In this document: positions 8,884 to 19,275 of the stretch, in pieces
Numbering within the stretch: position 1 is the stretch's first letter
Layout of the letters: each line of letters starts with the position of its first letter
Source of the DNA: Flectonema sp. DT1601
Lineage: Eukaryota > Euglenozoa > Diplonemea > Diplonemida > Diplonemidae
DNA: 64,000 bases
Assembly: GCA_964019425.1 (NCBI GenBank)
Contig: OZ025786.1
Coordinates: 124,001 to 188,000, forward strand
Direction: 5' to 3'
The notes under the pieces: generated by a model
Database searches by the model: none
What the model saw: only the letters and a program-made list of their open reading frames with translations
What the model was told of the DNA's origin: nothing
Program-made: the position numbers and the translations under genes

Positions 8884-11800
8884 TCAAATCTCAAATAACG
8901 TGTTATTGTCAAAGTCTCTTGATGAGGACAATAGCAGTCCATGAGTGTGGGAATCTCTTCTCAAATATGACATCATGTTGGTGAGCAATGACTGTATGGT
9001 TAAAGGTGATTTTGTTCTAGCCACAACCGCTGCGAAAGCTGACGTGTGAGTTCCAAAAGCGTCTTCACGGGAATGCTCACCAGGCAGTTCAGATATAATA
9101 GTGACATTACTCTGCGGAGATGGATTTTGGTTGCTATATGTCTGCAACGATCCTCCCTCAGAACCTGATAACTTAGCCCCGTACGGTAATTCAATAATCG
9201 GACCACTTCCTCTAAAAGCATCAAATAAACAAGTTAACTTACTATCTCCTGACATTGAATTTATTATTTGAGAGAGCATATCCGCTCCAATTACACCACG
9301 CTGTGTGAAGTCAACTGGAACCAGAGCATCTCCAGTAGAACCTGCACCGATGTTAGAGTGACCACAGTAGTATAAGATGGCGTTGGTGTTCTTTTCAGAT
9401 GTCAACCAACGTAATCCATCACAGATAGTATCATATGTTGGGTGACTAGGATGACCAATTGGTGTGTCAGAAGTATCTTTTAGAACTCTGATATCGAGTT
9501 GTTGTTCTCTACCGGGTAATCTCTTTATAAAATTACTGAAATTCATAGCACTGTGACCTCCCTTTGCAAGTGTTTGTAATCCAGGCTGTAACTCATATGA
9601 AATTCCTATCAAAAGAGCCTTGTGAGTCTGATATTGCATGCTAGCAGCAGCCACACCAGAACCATGTCCTGGAGGAGGTTGTTTTATTCTTATCTGTTCT
9701 GTGGGTTGTGCAGGTTGACTTGCTCTTCCACTATTCATTCCAACTCCCCCACTCGGTGGTTGTGCTTTTATTGTCACGACCTTTGGAGGTGCAGAATGCT
9801 TCGCAGCTAAATTAGTACCAAAAAGTCCTGGTTTGATCTCATTCGTGGCGGGGATTATGTTCTGCACATTGTTGATACTTCTGAGCGATTCAAATGCAGG
9901 AACCCACTTGTGAAAAATATCGTCCTTGATAGTAAGCTGTTATTTTACGATTGTGTGTTTGTTGCACAAAACCAAGAAAACTGAAGAGTGCTTCTGTGTA
10001 AACATACCAAGTCCATAGTTCTGTAGGTACACTGTTCACCTGATCTGGGTGGAGGAACTCTAAAAACGAGAGTGAAACATCCTCTTGTCGATACTAATCT
10101 TCTTCGATTACCAACACGGACTCCCTTTATCCATTCATCTCCTCCATTAGGTACTCGATGATGTTCAAATCCGGGGGAATTGATACCTCGTTGGACTCCA
10201 ACAAGTTCACCGAGCGACTCCTGTTGAGTGTTGTTGTTATCAATGAAGTTTTTAGTGTGTTAAACTACACAGAAAATATAATTAATAAAACATACAGCAT
10301 CCTTGAGGTGAGCGCTAGTGGGTTTCGCAGCATAGCACAATTGCGGAATATTGCGCTGAGTGCGGCGATCAACACCCGACTTTATAAAGAAGAACCTTTC
10401 ATTAGCAGAACCATCTCTTCCGTATTTTAAGAAATACACTCCCGACATCATCCATTTGAGAGTATCAAGGAGTTCTGGTTTCATGTACGACTCAATCAGT
10501 TGATCATCTTGAACTGTGCGGCCGTACTCAACACCTCTCATGTACATTAAGTCAATAATTATTGGTGCTGCTGGATGTTGAATCCATTCGTACTTCTTTC
10601 TCTGATGAAAGAACTGTTGTTGTAAAGGAACGATCGGTTCATCATCATTTTGAGGCTCTAAATAATATCCAGGTGCGTCTGGATCAGCTTGCATTGGATA
10701 GACGTCTTCCATCATGTCACGTTCTAGTTGACTCATTCGAGGTACTGTAGTCATGTGTTTTGATGGTTTAGCTCTTCGTTGCATTGAAAGTCTATCCTCA
10801 CCAATTGGAGTTTGAACCACTACTAACTTAGTACTTGGTGATGCTGGTTCTTCTAATGTTCGATGCTGACCAGTCCTGGGTGATGGTGGCGCTGGTACTG
10901 CCTGTACTGTGCTGTTGTTGAAACTGCTATTTCCGTGTCTGGTGTTGCCTCCATTATGAAAGATTCTTCCCTCAGTGTAATGCATCGGTGCCCCAATCCA
11001 ATCTGCGAACACTGGTGCTGAATCATTCGGGTGACATATCGGTGTGTATGTCGATGGATAACTACTAGCTATACCGTGCTGAAAAGAGGTATTATTTAGA
11101 GGTTGGCTATGTGGTGCTGCTGCTCGAGGTTTACCCATCGCCTGGCGTTTCTTTTCAAGTTGGAGCAACCGCTCTTCTGCCCAACGCTGACGCTTTGGAC
11201 TTGTTCCAAGCTCATCTCGAAAACTGCTGTCATCTGCGAAAGTAGGCACAGAGAGAGTTTGATTAGGGTCATGGAAATGAACATTTAAACTAATATCACT
11301 CTCTGGGTATCCAACAGTCGGATACGTTTGCTTTGTTGGTGAATTGAACTGACCCGAAGTAATCACTACAGGAGGAGGTCCACCAGGAGTTGTGAGTCCA
11401 GAAGGAGTTTTTGCCGGAGTCGACAACGCGGCTGGAGTATTTGCTACCGTGGCGGCAGATAAAAGTTCCTTATGATGATCTTTCTGCTGCTGCTTTGACA
11501 TTGGAATGAATTTTTTCTGGTTCTTAGTCGGGCTAGGTGACATACGTATCCTGCCTCCTCCCAACCCCAACATATTTGTGGAGGGAGATTCGCTCTGTCT
11601 AATCAGTGGTGCCCTGGGTGGTGGGGGAAGTGCCATAGTAAACCCACTGCTGTCTTTTGGTTTGGGGCTCAGTCGACGATTCGAAGAAGGTTTTGGTACA
11701 TCAGACCACAAATTAGTAGCTGACGATGGTATTGATAGATTTGGAATAGGGGAAAGAGGGTTTCTTGGAGGCTGTGACAACTTAAATACCTGAGTCTTAT

Positions 11801-12416
11801 CTACAGCGCTACTAACTGGAATCGCTGTACCTTGTGTGGTGGGTTCTTCGGTTTCTGCTGGTGCCGGAGCTGGTGCCGAAACCAAATCTCCGTCAGTCGC
11901 ATGTGTCGCTTCTGATGTTGTTGATGGAGGTTTATTTCTAGCACTGGTCTTTACAGATCTAATCCTATCTGTTAAGCCCTTTAAGTCACTTTTATTAAAT
12001 ATACCTCCAGTTGGATCTTCTGGTACTGTCTTTGGGTGAAGAGCCCACTTATCAATTTGAGCGTCAAGAATTGAACCCACCGTATCTCTGTTTATTGTAT
12101 GACGTTTTGGTAGAAGCATGTCCATTGCTACAGTATCACCGTCGACACGTCCAACACCAACCGCGTTTAAAGGTAATGATGATCTAGATATTGCTGGACT
12201 TAAAGACTGTCTTCTTCTTGCTAAGTCTCTTGCTACTCTTGCAGCTAACATTCCATCATCATAACCTAAATCTGTTCGGTTGTCATTTACAAGACTCACA
12301 TTGTTACCAAATCCTACAGGGCTGACACTTCGTTGTCTCAATGGTGATATCCGTAATGATTGCATTACTTCCCGAACTGGGCTTCTCGCTCTGTTGTTAC
12401 TATGCACATTTTGCAT
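8884..12416 (-). CDS. PH-domain pseudo-metacaspase, three exons, about 1124 aa
   Basis: Exons are 12416-10296, 10220-10008 and 9924-8884. All junctions are phase 0, so splicing gives one continuous frame ending in TGA. Residues 1-640 are mostly disordered, rich in S, P and N. Residues about 645-800 read as a PLC-type PH domain: MSGVYFLKYGRDG at the start, RLVSTRGCFTLVFRVP in the middle and DLDDIFHKWVPAFESL as the final helix. Introns 1 and 2 both fall inside this domain. Residues about 878-1040 form a caspase-like fold: ALLIGISY strand, LYYCGHSNIG with the catalytic-position His (about 966), and LVPVDF. The block that is DSCHSG in active metacaspases reads DAFRGSG, so the nucleophilic Cys (about 1015) is Phe and the next His is Arg, while the downstream LPY is kept. 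It should be proteolytically inactive and may act as a lipid-binding scaffold. Pseudo-metacaspases are known in trypanosomes; a PH fusion is not one I recall. Confidence 0.88.
9925..10007 (-). other. Spliceosomal intron, 83 bp
   Basis: On the minus strand the intron runs from GTATGTTTACAC to TTACTATCAAG. Removing it joins ATGGACTTG to GACGATATT in phase 0 and completes the C-terminal helix of the PH domain. Without splicing the frame is closed. Confidence 0.85.
10221..10295 (-). other. Spliceosomal intron, 75 bp
   Basis: On the minus strand the intron runs from GTATGTTTTATTAATT to CACTCAACAG. It joins AAGGATGCT to GAGTCGCTC in phase 0 inside the PH domain. Read unspliced, the exon runs into a stop after FINYIFCVV. 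It shares its GTATGT donor with the second intron. Confidence 0.85.
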
Positions 12417-12750
12417 CTATATTACTGTTAGAGATTAATACAATGATTGAACTTATAAAAACAATACGAGACGCTAACTAGCATTCCTTCTCCTTCCCAC
12501 GATGCACTGCCGCATGTCTGTCTGTCAGTCCTTCCTGAAACATTTGGATAATGGATGTGTCTGTGTTGTGAAAACATGTATCAGTCAAAATTGCCTTTCT
12601 TTTTGTTAATGTGGAGCCATGTCTTGAAGCATTGTAAGCTTTTGTTTTGCTCGCTGGATCACCGGTTATTTGCATCTCCCTTTCTATATTCCCCTTGTGT
12701 TTTCGTAACGTCATATGTTTCGGCATGTTATGTTTATTATATATGGGGTA
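12417..12750. other. Spacer upstream of the PH-metacaspase gene
   Basis: This should hold the promoter and 5' UTR of the gene at 8884-12416. TAATCTCTAACAG just before the ATG is a possible acceptor. No other feature is recognised. Confidence 0.5.
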
Positions 12751-12850
12751 CTGCAACTGGAAATATTACTGCGTGGAAAAAACCGCACTAAATTCCAAAT
12801 CTGCAAAAAACCGCACTAATTTTTCCACGCAGTAATATTTCCAGTTGCAG
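12751..12850. mobile_element. 100-bp MITE with TA target site (CTGCAACTGG family)
   Basis: The element begins CTGCAACTGGAAATATTACT and ends with the reverse complement, giving terminal inverted repeats of about 30 bp around a core of about 40 bp. It is flanked by TA on both sides (12749-12750 and 12851-12852), the target duplication of Tc1/mariner-type elements. A second, longer copy begins at 63714. It has no coding capacity, so it must be mobilised by another element's transposase. Confidence 0.9.
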
Positions 12851-12852
12851 TA

Positions 12853-13094
12853 TTCTAAAAAAAATAAAATACAAATAAAATATGCCAGGGATAAGATCAG
12901 TCAATTACGATTGATAGATCGGCTTCAACAGTTACAGGCTCTAATGCATCCACCAACTCATCCTTAGAAGTCTCTTGATCACCTGACATGTTTTCGGAAT
13001 GCCAACTTCTTTAGCTTGAATGTGCCATATGACTCGAGCTTCTTCTTGATAGACTTGCTCTTCCAGACATCCTTATGCACTAATAATTAATTAT
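12853..13094 (-). other. Possible degraded coding remnant
   Basis: On the minus strand a basic, lysine-rich open stretch (KKLESYGTFKLKK) ends in TGA and overlaps the start of a 30-codon frame beginning MSGDQETSKDELVDALEP. It is cut on its upstream side by the transposon at 13101. The composition looks coding but nothing is recognised. Confidence 0.2.
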
Positions 13095-13100
13095 TATTAT

Positions 13101-13857
13101 CATTGATGGAAGTGCCCTCCAAATTTGGAGGGCGCCTGGTGAAAATCAGCCACAAAAATTTGTAGGGCCAAAATAGGGCCATTGTAGGGCCAAAATAGGG
13201 CGCTGGAGGGCGCGTAGGGCGCTTTTTTAATTAAATTTAATATAATGCCGAGCTCATTTTGACACCCCTGCCCTCAGCGAGGGTCGAATCGCATCTTATT
13301 TGACTTTTCTCCGGTTCGCCCGATCAAATGCGTCTCTGGGATATCAGTTTACTTGCCACCAGTAAACTTCTTTTTTTTCTCACAAGGTACCGTGAAGACC
13401 GGCCTATTAACAGGTTAGCAAGAACGCACTCTCCCTCCTCGAATCCCTCTATATTCAACTCGGTGCATTCTGCGGGCTATCAGTTCCTTGTAGATCTGGG
13501 ATGCATCGTCCACTGAAATGAGTTTCAGCTTCAGGGATTGCAGCAGGCTCCGGAAGCTCTCAAGGAGTGGCCCATTGTTTTTTGCCATTGTTGACCTCCG
13601 AACCATGACCTGGAGGTCTCGGGTTCGAACCCCGTGACACCCTTTTTTCTCTTTCTCGAAAGACTGCCAAGCATGTCAAAAAAAATTTTTGGCTTCTGCG
13701 TCAAAATACTTGTGCGTCAGTGTAAGTCCCCGTCAATTTAGCTGTCTTATAGTAATAAAAAAGGTAAAAAAAAGCGCCCTCCAAAATAATATTTATATTA
13801 AAAGCGCCCTACAAGCGCCCTACACGCCCTCCAAATTGTAGGGCACTTCCATCTATG
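13101..13857 (+). mobile_element. Non-autonomous CATA-TIR transposon, 757 bp, 6-bp TSD
   Basis: The terminal inverted repeats read CATTGATGGAAGTGCCC at the left and the complement of CATAGATGGAAGTGCCC at the right. TATTAT flanks both ends (13095-13100 and 13858-13863), a 6-bp target duplication. The ends are made of GGGCGC/GCGCCC-type short palindromic blocks. The centre holds a tRNA T-arm-like segment (GGTTCGAACCCCG) followed by a T run, near 13610-13645. Related copies are at 51123-59030 and 61799-63007, also with 6-bp duplications. No transposase is encoded. Polintons, IS3EU and Dada elements make 6-bp (or 6-7 bp) duplications, so the superfamily is undecided. Confidence 0.9.
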
Positions 13858-13966
13858 TATTATATGTGTAAATAATACTTAATTAAAATACTTAGTATTT
13901 ATTATCTGCTGTACTCAGTGTTGGTATAGTCAGCACTCAGTTCATCAACTAGATACCTAAACAATT

Positions 13967-14434
13967 TGAGGCGATCGGCAGGGTGGAGGTGTTCACGATT
14001 TTTCACTTTGCTACACGAAAATTCACGATTTTTCACTTAATTTTTTGCTGCTTTCTGGTAGTGAAATTCCGTGAAAATGTGTGAATTCTAGTGAAAAAAG
14101 TGAGTGATATCCAGTGAATAATATGCGTTGCAATAGTACTGCTTTTGGATCTCTATGTGTCTTCGTTGCAATCTCTGCTGCCTTAACGATGGTGTGTCGA
14201 CATCAATGTTCTCATGTGGAACTCGCACAAGTAGGATGGTACCGTTGGTGCTGGTGTGCTGTGCGATGTCAAACCTGTTCAGTTTGCCATACATGTCACT
14301 TTGACAACTAAATGGGCATCGCTTGTGCCCAGTGACCCATCACCCTTCCTTACCATCGCTCGTGGTGAGGTTCTGGACTTTGGACCGGCGCATCGCGTGT
14401 GCAGTGGGTTTAATCACTGAGGGGCTCATTCTCA
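13967..14434. repeat. Segmental duplication copy 1 with foldback core
   Basis: This segment, starting TGAGGCGATCGGCAGGG, is repeated at 14504-14952. Its first 150 bp consist of TTCACGATTTTTCAC blocks facing GTGAAAATGTGTGAA blocks, a foldback arrangement like a small MITE. The remainder includes the 3' end of the gene at 14929-15720 (the ENEPLSD-stop coding end is also present here). It contains about 125 bp (around 14120-14235) missing from copy 2. Confidence 0.8.
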
Positions 14435-14503
14435 TTCAGACTGTTCTGTTCTGTGGTGTCTTTCCATTACTCCTCCCATCTCTGCCAGGAGACAGCCTGA
14501 CAA

Positions 14504-14952
14504 TGAGGCGATCGGCAGGGTGGAGGTGTTCACGATTTTTCACTTTGCTACACGAAAATTCACGATTTTTCACGATTTTTCACGATTTTTCACTTAATTT
14601 TTTGCTGCTTTTTGGTAGTGAAATCCTGTGAAAATGTGTGAAAATGTGTGAAAATGTGTGAAAATGTGTGAAAATGTGTGAAAATGTGTGAAAATGTGTG
14701 AAAATGTGTGAAAATGTGTGAATTCTAGTGAAAAAAGTGAGTGATATCCAGATGGTACCGTTGGTGCTGGTGTGCTGTGCGATGTCAAACCTGTTCAGTT
14801 TGCCATACGTCATGTCACTTTGACAACTAAATGGGCATCGCTTGTGCCCAGTGACCCATCACCCTTCCTGACCATCGCTTGTGGTGAGGTTCCGGACTTT
14901 GGACCGGCGCATCGCGTGTGCGGTGGGTTTAATCACTGAGGGGCTCATTCTC
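14504..14952. repeat. Segmental duplication copy 2 with expanded foldback arms
   Basis: This copy matches 13967-14434 but both foldback arms have grown: CACGATTTTT is repeated in the left arm (about 14562-14592) and a decamer in the right arm (14631-14720). It ends inside the coding end of the gene at 14929. Confidence 0.8.
14631..14720. repeat. Decamer microsatellite, 9 copies
   Basis: The sequence AAAATGTGTG is repeated nine times without interruption. The corresponding site in the sister duplication has only a single copy, so the expansion followed the duplication. Confidence 0.95.
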
Positions 14953-15720
14953 GTTCATTGCCTCCTCTTTTCGCTGAGCAGTTTTTTCTTGTGCAACTTT
15001 CCTGGCAGCAGCATTTTCTGCTGCTTTCGCTGCTTTCGCTTGGGTCAGTGTGGCGGACTGCTGGGGCACCGGGAGGGAGAGAGGGTCACGCAACTTTAGC
15101 TTTGTGGGGAGCTCCAGCGCAAAGCATTCAACAACAGAGAAAATGAATGCCCCGCGCTGGGACTTGGTTGGGGGGTTAGGTAGGGATGGTGCGTCCACCG
15201 GGATGATGCTGGCATCAGGCTTGGTGAGCATGGGGTCATCGGGGACATCGCTCTTCAGCTTAGAGACCTGAATGTGGTTCACATGGGAGAGGGCGTGGTT
15301 GACCTGCCTATTGACTTCCAGCAGGCGGGCGTGGTGAGGGGAGACTGTGTCACCGCAATAGCAGCAACGAAAAATGCCCTTTCCCCCCAAGGGTTCCAGC
15401 ATGTAGAACCATCTACCTGGAAGCTCGGTATCGAGCAATGCAAAAATCTTTTCCCAATAATCGAGGTGACAGTGGCCTGATCTTCTGGCCTGGCTGTCCT
15501 GAACTTTCTGCCGGTTAATCTTTTTGAAATGTTCTGTTGTGTTACCCTCAACAAGAAAACACAATGAAGCAGTTGAACGTGTGTCCTCTAACCAGGACAA
15601 CGCCCCTGCCAAGGCACCTGTAAAATCAACCCCCCCCTCTCAGAGACACATCTGTGTCTCATTGTCCGGTTTGCGTGTCACCTCTACTTCAGTGATACTG
15701 ACGTCATTCCTCTTCTTCAT
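14929..15720 (-). pseudogene. Unidentified zinc-finger-like gene with an in-frame stop
   Basis: An ATG at 15718-15720 opens a frame (MKKRNDVSITEVEVTRKP) that meets TGA at 15640-15642 and then continues open for 236 codons to TAA. The downstream part carries CCYCGDTV followed by NHALSHVNH, a C-x2-C...H-x3-H arrangement like a BED or other single zinc finger, then an alanine/lysine-rich helical tail (AAKAAENAAARKVAQEK). A BED finger would suggest a transposase-derived or DNA-binding protein, but this is weak. Its 3' end is duplicated at about 14407-14434. The TGA could be a disabling mutation; a short intron there would be only about 30 bp, well below the introns seen nearby. Function unknown. 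Confidence 0.5.
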
Positions 15721-15892
15721 GCTGGTTTATGTTTAGTAGTGATAATAAAATAGCTGCTTGTTCAGATTCATCATTACTATGTAAAAAAGAGAAACACATA
15801 CTACCGAGATACAATGACCGACACCTTGTCAAGCAACTCGGCTGCGTCTGTCGTGAACTCCAGTGCCGTCCGTAGCATGCAAATGCTAAGGT

Positions 15893-16822
15893 TCAGAAGC
15901 GCCCATTCGTAACCTTCTCTTTAAATGGGCACGCCCTAAAAGAGATGCGGTGCTTCTTGCGAAGCCAGTAAGCAAACGACCGATTCCCACGTATGAAGAA
16001 GCACAGCGTTACTATTGAACGGAGGAAGTCACTGAGGCCAAAGTACTTCGCAATCCAGGAGGCAATGCAATGAACTCGGTGTGTAGGCTCCGGGATGAGG
16101 CAGATATTGCCATCTTGGTCAAATAATTTAAACCCCCTGTATTCTGATCCACCCCGATCACTGAGCGCAGAGGTAATCGTGCAGGTTGACAGAGGTGGTG
16201 GTGCCGGATCAGTGATTAAGATTCCGAGCTGCTGGAAGTGGTGCAGCGCACGTCGTAGTGTGTCACAGAATGATTGAGCTTGGTGGCTCTGTGTCAGTCT
16301 GCATGCAAGACTATAGCATGCAGTCGTAGCTGTAGCAGCAGTGATGTGTAGCGCTGACGAGTTTTCTGTCACAGATGTTGCGTCACTTACCAGGCAGAAG
16401 GTACTCTCCCGGTTGCGAATGAGAAACACACAATCCTGCACATACAACCACCGGATCATCTCTCTTCGTGCAGCCCAATAACTGACGGAGTCAAGACCAT
16501 GAAGCTGGCGGGTAAACTGCGGAATGCGGCGCATGGCGATGTGCTGCAAGAGGATCGGGACAACTGTACTTGGTGGCTGTGGGCGGAGATGCAGGGTCCC
16601 AGCAACAGTGTATTGCGATACACCGTCAACCTCACCAATCTTCTCATCGCACCAGATCAGCATGCCATTCGTGCCAGCAACACGAGCCCTAACCTCCAAG
16701 TCATCTTCAACTTCTAGTCCCATACCACCCAATACATCTAACAGCTTTGATCTGCTAGTCACATACAGCAAGATCTCTGCTGGCAAGGAATCACGAAGTT
16801 ACACTGTTACTCTTACGAGAGC
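15893..16822 (-). pseudogene. Unidentified protein gene with an early in-frame stop
   Basis: An ATG at 16820-16822 reads MALVRVTV, then TAA, then the frame stays open for about 300 codons (LRDSLPAEILLYVTSRSK...). The downstream sequence looks like a real globular protein of mixed composition with a tryptophan/arginine-rich segment (WAARREMIRWLYVQDC). No family is recognised. It lies just upstream of, and on the same strand as, the gene at 14929-15720, which also has one in-frame stop, so the two may be a decaying pair from one element. A downstream start at an internal Met is possible. The ends differ from the AT-rich surroundings by a more balanced base composition. Confidence 0.45.
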
Positions 16823-17289
16823 CATGTGAATGAATTACCACAATAAACTGTAGAGAACGATAGGATTAACAAGCACCACCACTTCAACGATCACCACACA
16901 TGCCTATCAACCCACCTGTGCTAGAATAGTTCAGCAACCACATGAAACTGTAACAAGAGCTGGATTAAAGAGAACTTTAGTATTAACAACGGTGCATCAT
17001 TGCAAGAACTTTGAAGAATGTGATTGAGCTACTCAACAATCAGAAGCAATCGCGATGTTTTCGCAACATCGACATCGTCTCTCAGACTCGAGTCATATAT
17101 TTGGACCTGTACTTTGCTAAGTGTATTAGTGAGCTTCAGAACAGTGAACGATACATGACATGAAGACTGGCAATGATACTTACCTAGATCGACCTCGATA
17201 ATTCTCTCCACGAGCCGATGACAACTACGAAGCAATGCAGTTCGGGTTTTTCCCCACAAGAATATTTCCCTTTACAGTATAACGTTATT
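16823..17289. other. Spacer, nothing recognised
   Basis: Mixed-composition DNA with no convincing frame, repeat or RNA gene. Confidence 0.5.
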
Positions 17290-17525
17290 TATTTATTTAT
17301 TTATTTTTCATGTTTGATTATTTCCTCTTCATATTATATTTTCTTTTTCTGCTTCTTTCTTAATTCTGTTCGTTTCTTTGAAACGAAAACTCATTTGATT
17401 ATTATTCCTTGGTCAGCATCTGTCATTGTCGCCCTTTGGGCCTGTAAAAAAAAAAACCAAAAAGAAAGTTTACATCGGGAATAGGGCAGGAGCCAAAAGC
17501 TCCCAGTCCGTTACCTCCCACCTCT
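17290..17525 (-). mobile_element. Fragment of the GAATT-CGATA terminal-repeat unit
   Basis: This matches, in reverse orientation, the roughly 170-bp terminal unit found complete at 51817 and 57971: GTTCGTTTCTTTGAAACGAA, then GTCGCCCTTTGGGCCTGT, then GGCAGGAGCCAAAAGCTCCC. The outermost end is degraded (CCTCCCACCTCTTC). Confidence 0.75.
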
Positions 17526-17535
17526 TCAAAATCAA

Positions 17536-17740
17536 TTTAAAAAGCCGCCAACTCCACACAAACTTTTTTTAAAAAACTACCAGTTCTACACAAAGTTTTA
17601 AAAACCACCAGCTCCACACACAAAGTTTCAAAAAACCACCAGCTCCACACACAAAGTTTTAAAAAGCCGCCAGCTCCACAAAAAGTTTTAAAAAACTACC
17701 AGCTCCACACAAAAAGTTTTAAAAAGCCGCCAGCTCCACA
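17536..17740. repeat. Minisatellite of about 33 bp
   Basis: About six imperfect copies of a unit containing CCAGCTCCACACAAAAAG followed by TTTTAAAAA. Units alternate between ACTACCAG, CCACCAG and GCCGCCAG at the junction. Confidence 0.85.
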
Positions 17741-18033
17741 AATTAGTTAGTTAGAATATGAGTTTGTTATAAAAAAGTGCACTAAAATAAAATATAAAAA
17801 AGAAAAGTTATAAAAACACATTGTTCTGCTGTTCCATAATATACTGTGGAATACGTAGTTTCAGGCCTTAATCTTATACTACTTGTCCCTCTTAGGCCTT
17901 CATCAGTAAGTTCTAGGGACTTCATTCCAGTTAAATAATAAATCGGATCCATCAATTGGTCTATTTCAAAAGAACTGATTTCTTAATGTCCATCGGAGCT
18001 CGCCAGGACGGGCTAGCATATATTTGCTTTTGA

Positions 18034-19176
18034 TCAGCGTTCTATCTCTTCTACATCTGTTCGTTTTATTACGAGTGCGAGTTCTCCTTCATCGGAGCTG
18101 TAGTCGTCTTTCTTGCGCTTTTCCTTAGTGTTGGTGAGGAGTAGAATTCCTTCATTCGAGGGTGCCATGGTACAGTCGTTATCATTATTATTACCCTGCA
18201 GAGTTTTTCTTAAAATCATGTGAAAACAATATTCTGGGCGTTTAAAATGTCTGTCAAAATGGTCGAATGATAATCGTCGGTCTGTCGCTCCTTTGAGAAT
18301 GTCTCTAACAATAATGGAATCAAAGGAGACAAGGGCCACTATGTAGTGTGACATTCTAGCACCAGCTTTGTTTAAAATGAATGCGGCGGCTATTGTTGGG
18401 TAGTCCATAGAACTGGGATCTACAAATTGGTGGATTTCCCTGTTGAGTTTATGTTTACTTGCTACCCCCAGAACGGTTAAAGAGAACCAACCATCCGGGG
18501 ATGGTTTTTGCTCGTTGCTGCCAGGTTCTACTTTTTGATGTTCTTCGTAGAATGTTTGTTGTAGTTCTTGCAAATAGCTGAAATTAATTCGGTCAAGATA
18601 AAGATGGTCTGCAACAAAATTCAGAGATGCCCATCCACACTCACCTCCAATTAGACCTTCCCCTGAAGATTGATGTGATTGTATTGGGAATCGTTTGTCT
18701 AAGGTGTGAAGTGTGGAACTTTTATGATTAATGGTGTCTTTTTCGTCGCTTACAGGGATACCATGATTAAACTTTTCGGAAGTAATATTTAGTCGTCTTC
18801 GAATTGCAGCTGCAACATTGCCATCGTCAATATATAAGTTGATAAAGCTGTGACAAGCTACTGCGAGGTTCTTAAACTTGTATCCTCGGTTGAGTAGTCT
18901 GTATGTTACGAACTCGAGCTCTTGTAGAAGATCCGCCTGATTATTACAGATTCTGAGTGCTCGTAGGAGCATGGTGGTGAAGATACCAGTACCCATCGAT
19001 TCTTGAGCAGCTGAGTGCTGGTGGGTGAATCTTGTTGGTATGATATGCCAACCACGCGCTTTGTCGTTCACGCTAAGACGTATCCACCTGTTGTTTGATC
19101 TGGTGGTTTCGATTCGGATTCTAATTCCAATGTATGAAACATCATCAACACCATTAGAGGTCTCGGTGTAGTTCAT
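18034..19176 (-). CDS. RT thumb region plus Josephin-like cysteine protease domain
   Basis: In this 380-aa frame, residues 45-110 resemble the Penelope-like thumb (FTHQHSAAQESMGTGIFTT then LNRGYKFKNLAVACHSF). Residues about 170-325 resemble the Josephin fold of ataxin-3-type deubiquitinases. GGECGWASLN gives Cys180 with LN at +5/+6, as in the family's LCAQHxLN. DGWFSLTVLGVA matches the G-x-FSI-x-VL segment, and AFILN precedes SHYIVAL with His277. Asp292 lies 15 residues after that His, the spacing of His119 and Asn134 in ataxin-3. The Cys-His spacing is 97, against 105. A lysine/acid-rich tail follows. Proteases of other folds (Ulp1, OTU) are known in some LINEs; a Josephin-like domain would be new to me. 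The identification rests on motifs only. Confidence 0.6.
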   Translation of the reverse strand: MNYTETSNGVDDVSYIGIRIRIETTRSNNRWIRLSVNDKARGWHIIPTRFTHQHSAAQESMGTGIFTTMLLRALRICNNQADLLQELEFVTYRLLNRGYKFKNLAVACHSFINLYIDDGNVAAAIRRRLNITSEKFNHGIPVSDEKDTINHKSSTLHTLDKRFPIQSHQSSGEGLIGGECGWASLNFVADHLYLDRINFSYLQELQQTFYEEHQKVEPGSNEQKPSPDGWFSLTVLGVASKHKLNREIHQFVDPSSMDYPTIAAAFILNKAGARMSHYIVALVSFDSIIVRDILKGATDRRLSFDHFDRHFKRPEYCFHMILRKTLQGNNNDNDCTMAPSNEGILLLTNTKEKRKKDDYSSDEGELALVIKRTDVEEIER

Positions 19177-19275
19177 GGAGTATAATTCTGCTGGTGGTGG
19201 GATGCAGTTCCATGTAAGGAAATCGTCTATGTACCGGCAAGAGTAGTCGTGTTTGCGTGCTAAATCTAACTCTCC

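Noticed and set aside
3140-12416. Alternative code with TAA/TAG as glutamine, suggested by in-frame stops near 16.8 and 19.3 kb
   Set aside because: The very Q-rich host gene uses only CAA and CAG, and host genes end at TAG, TAA and TGA.
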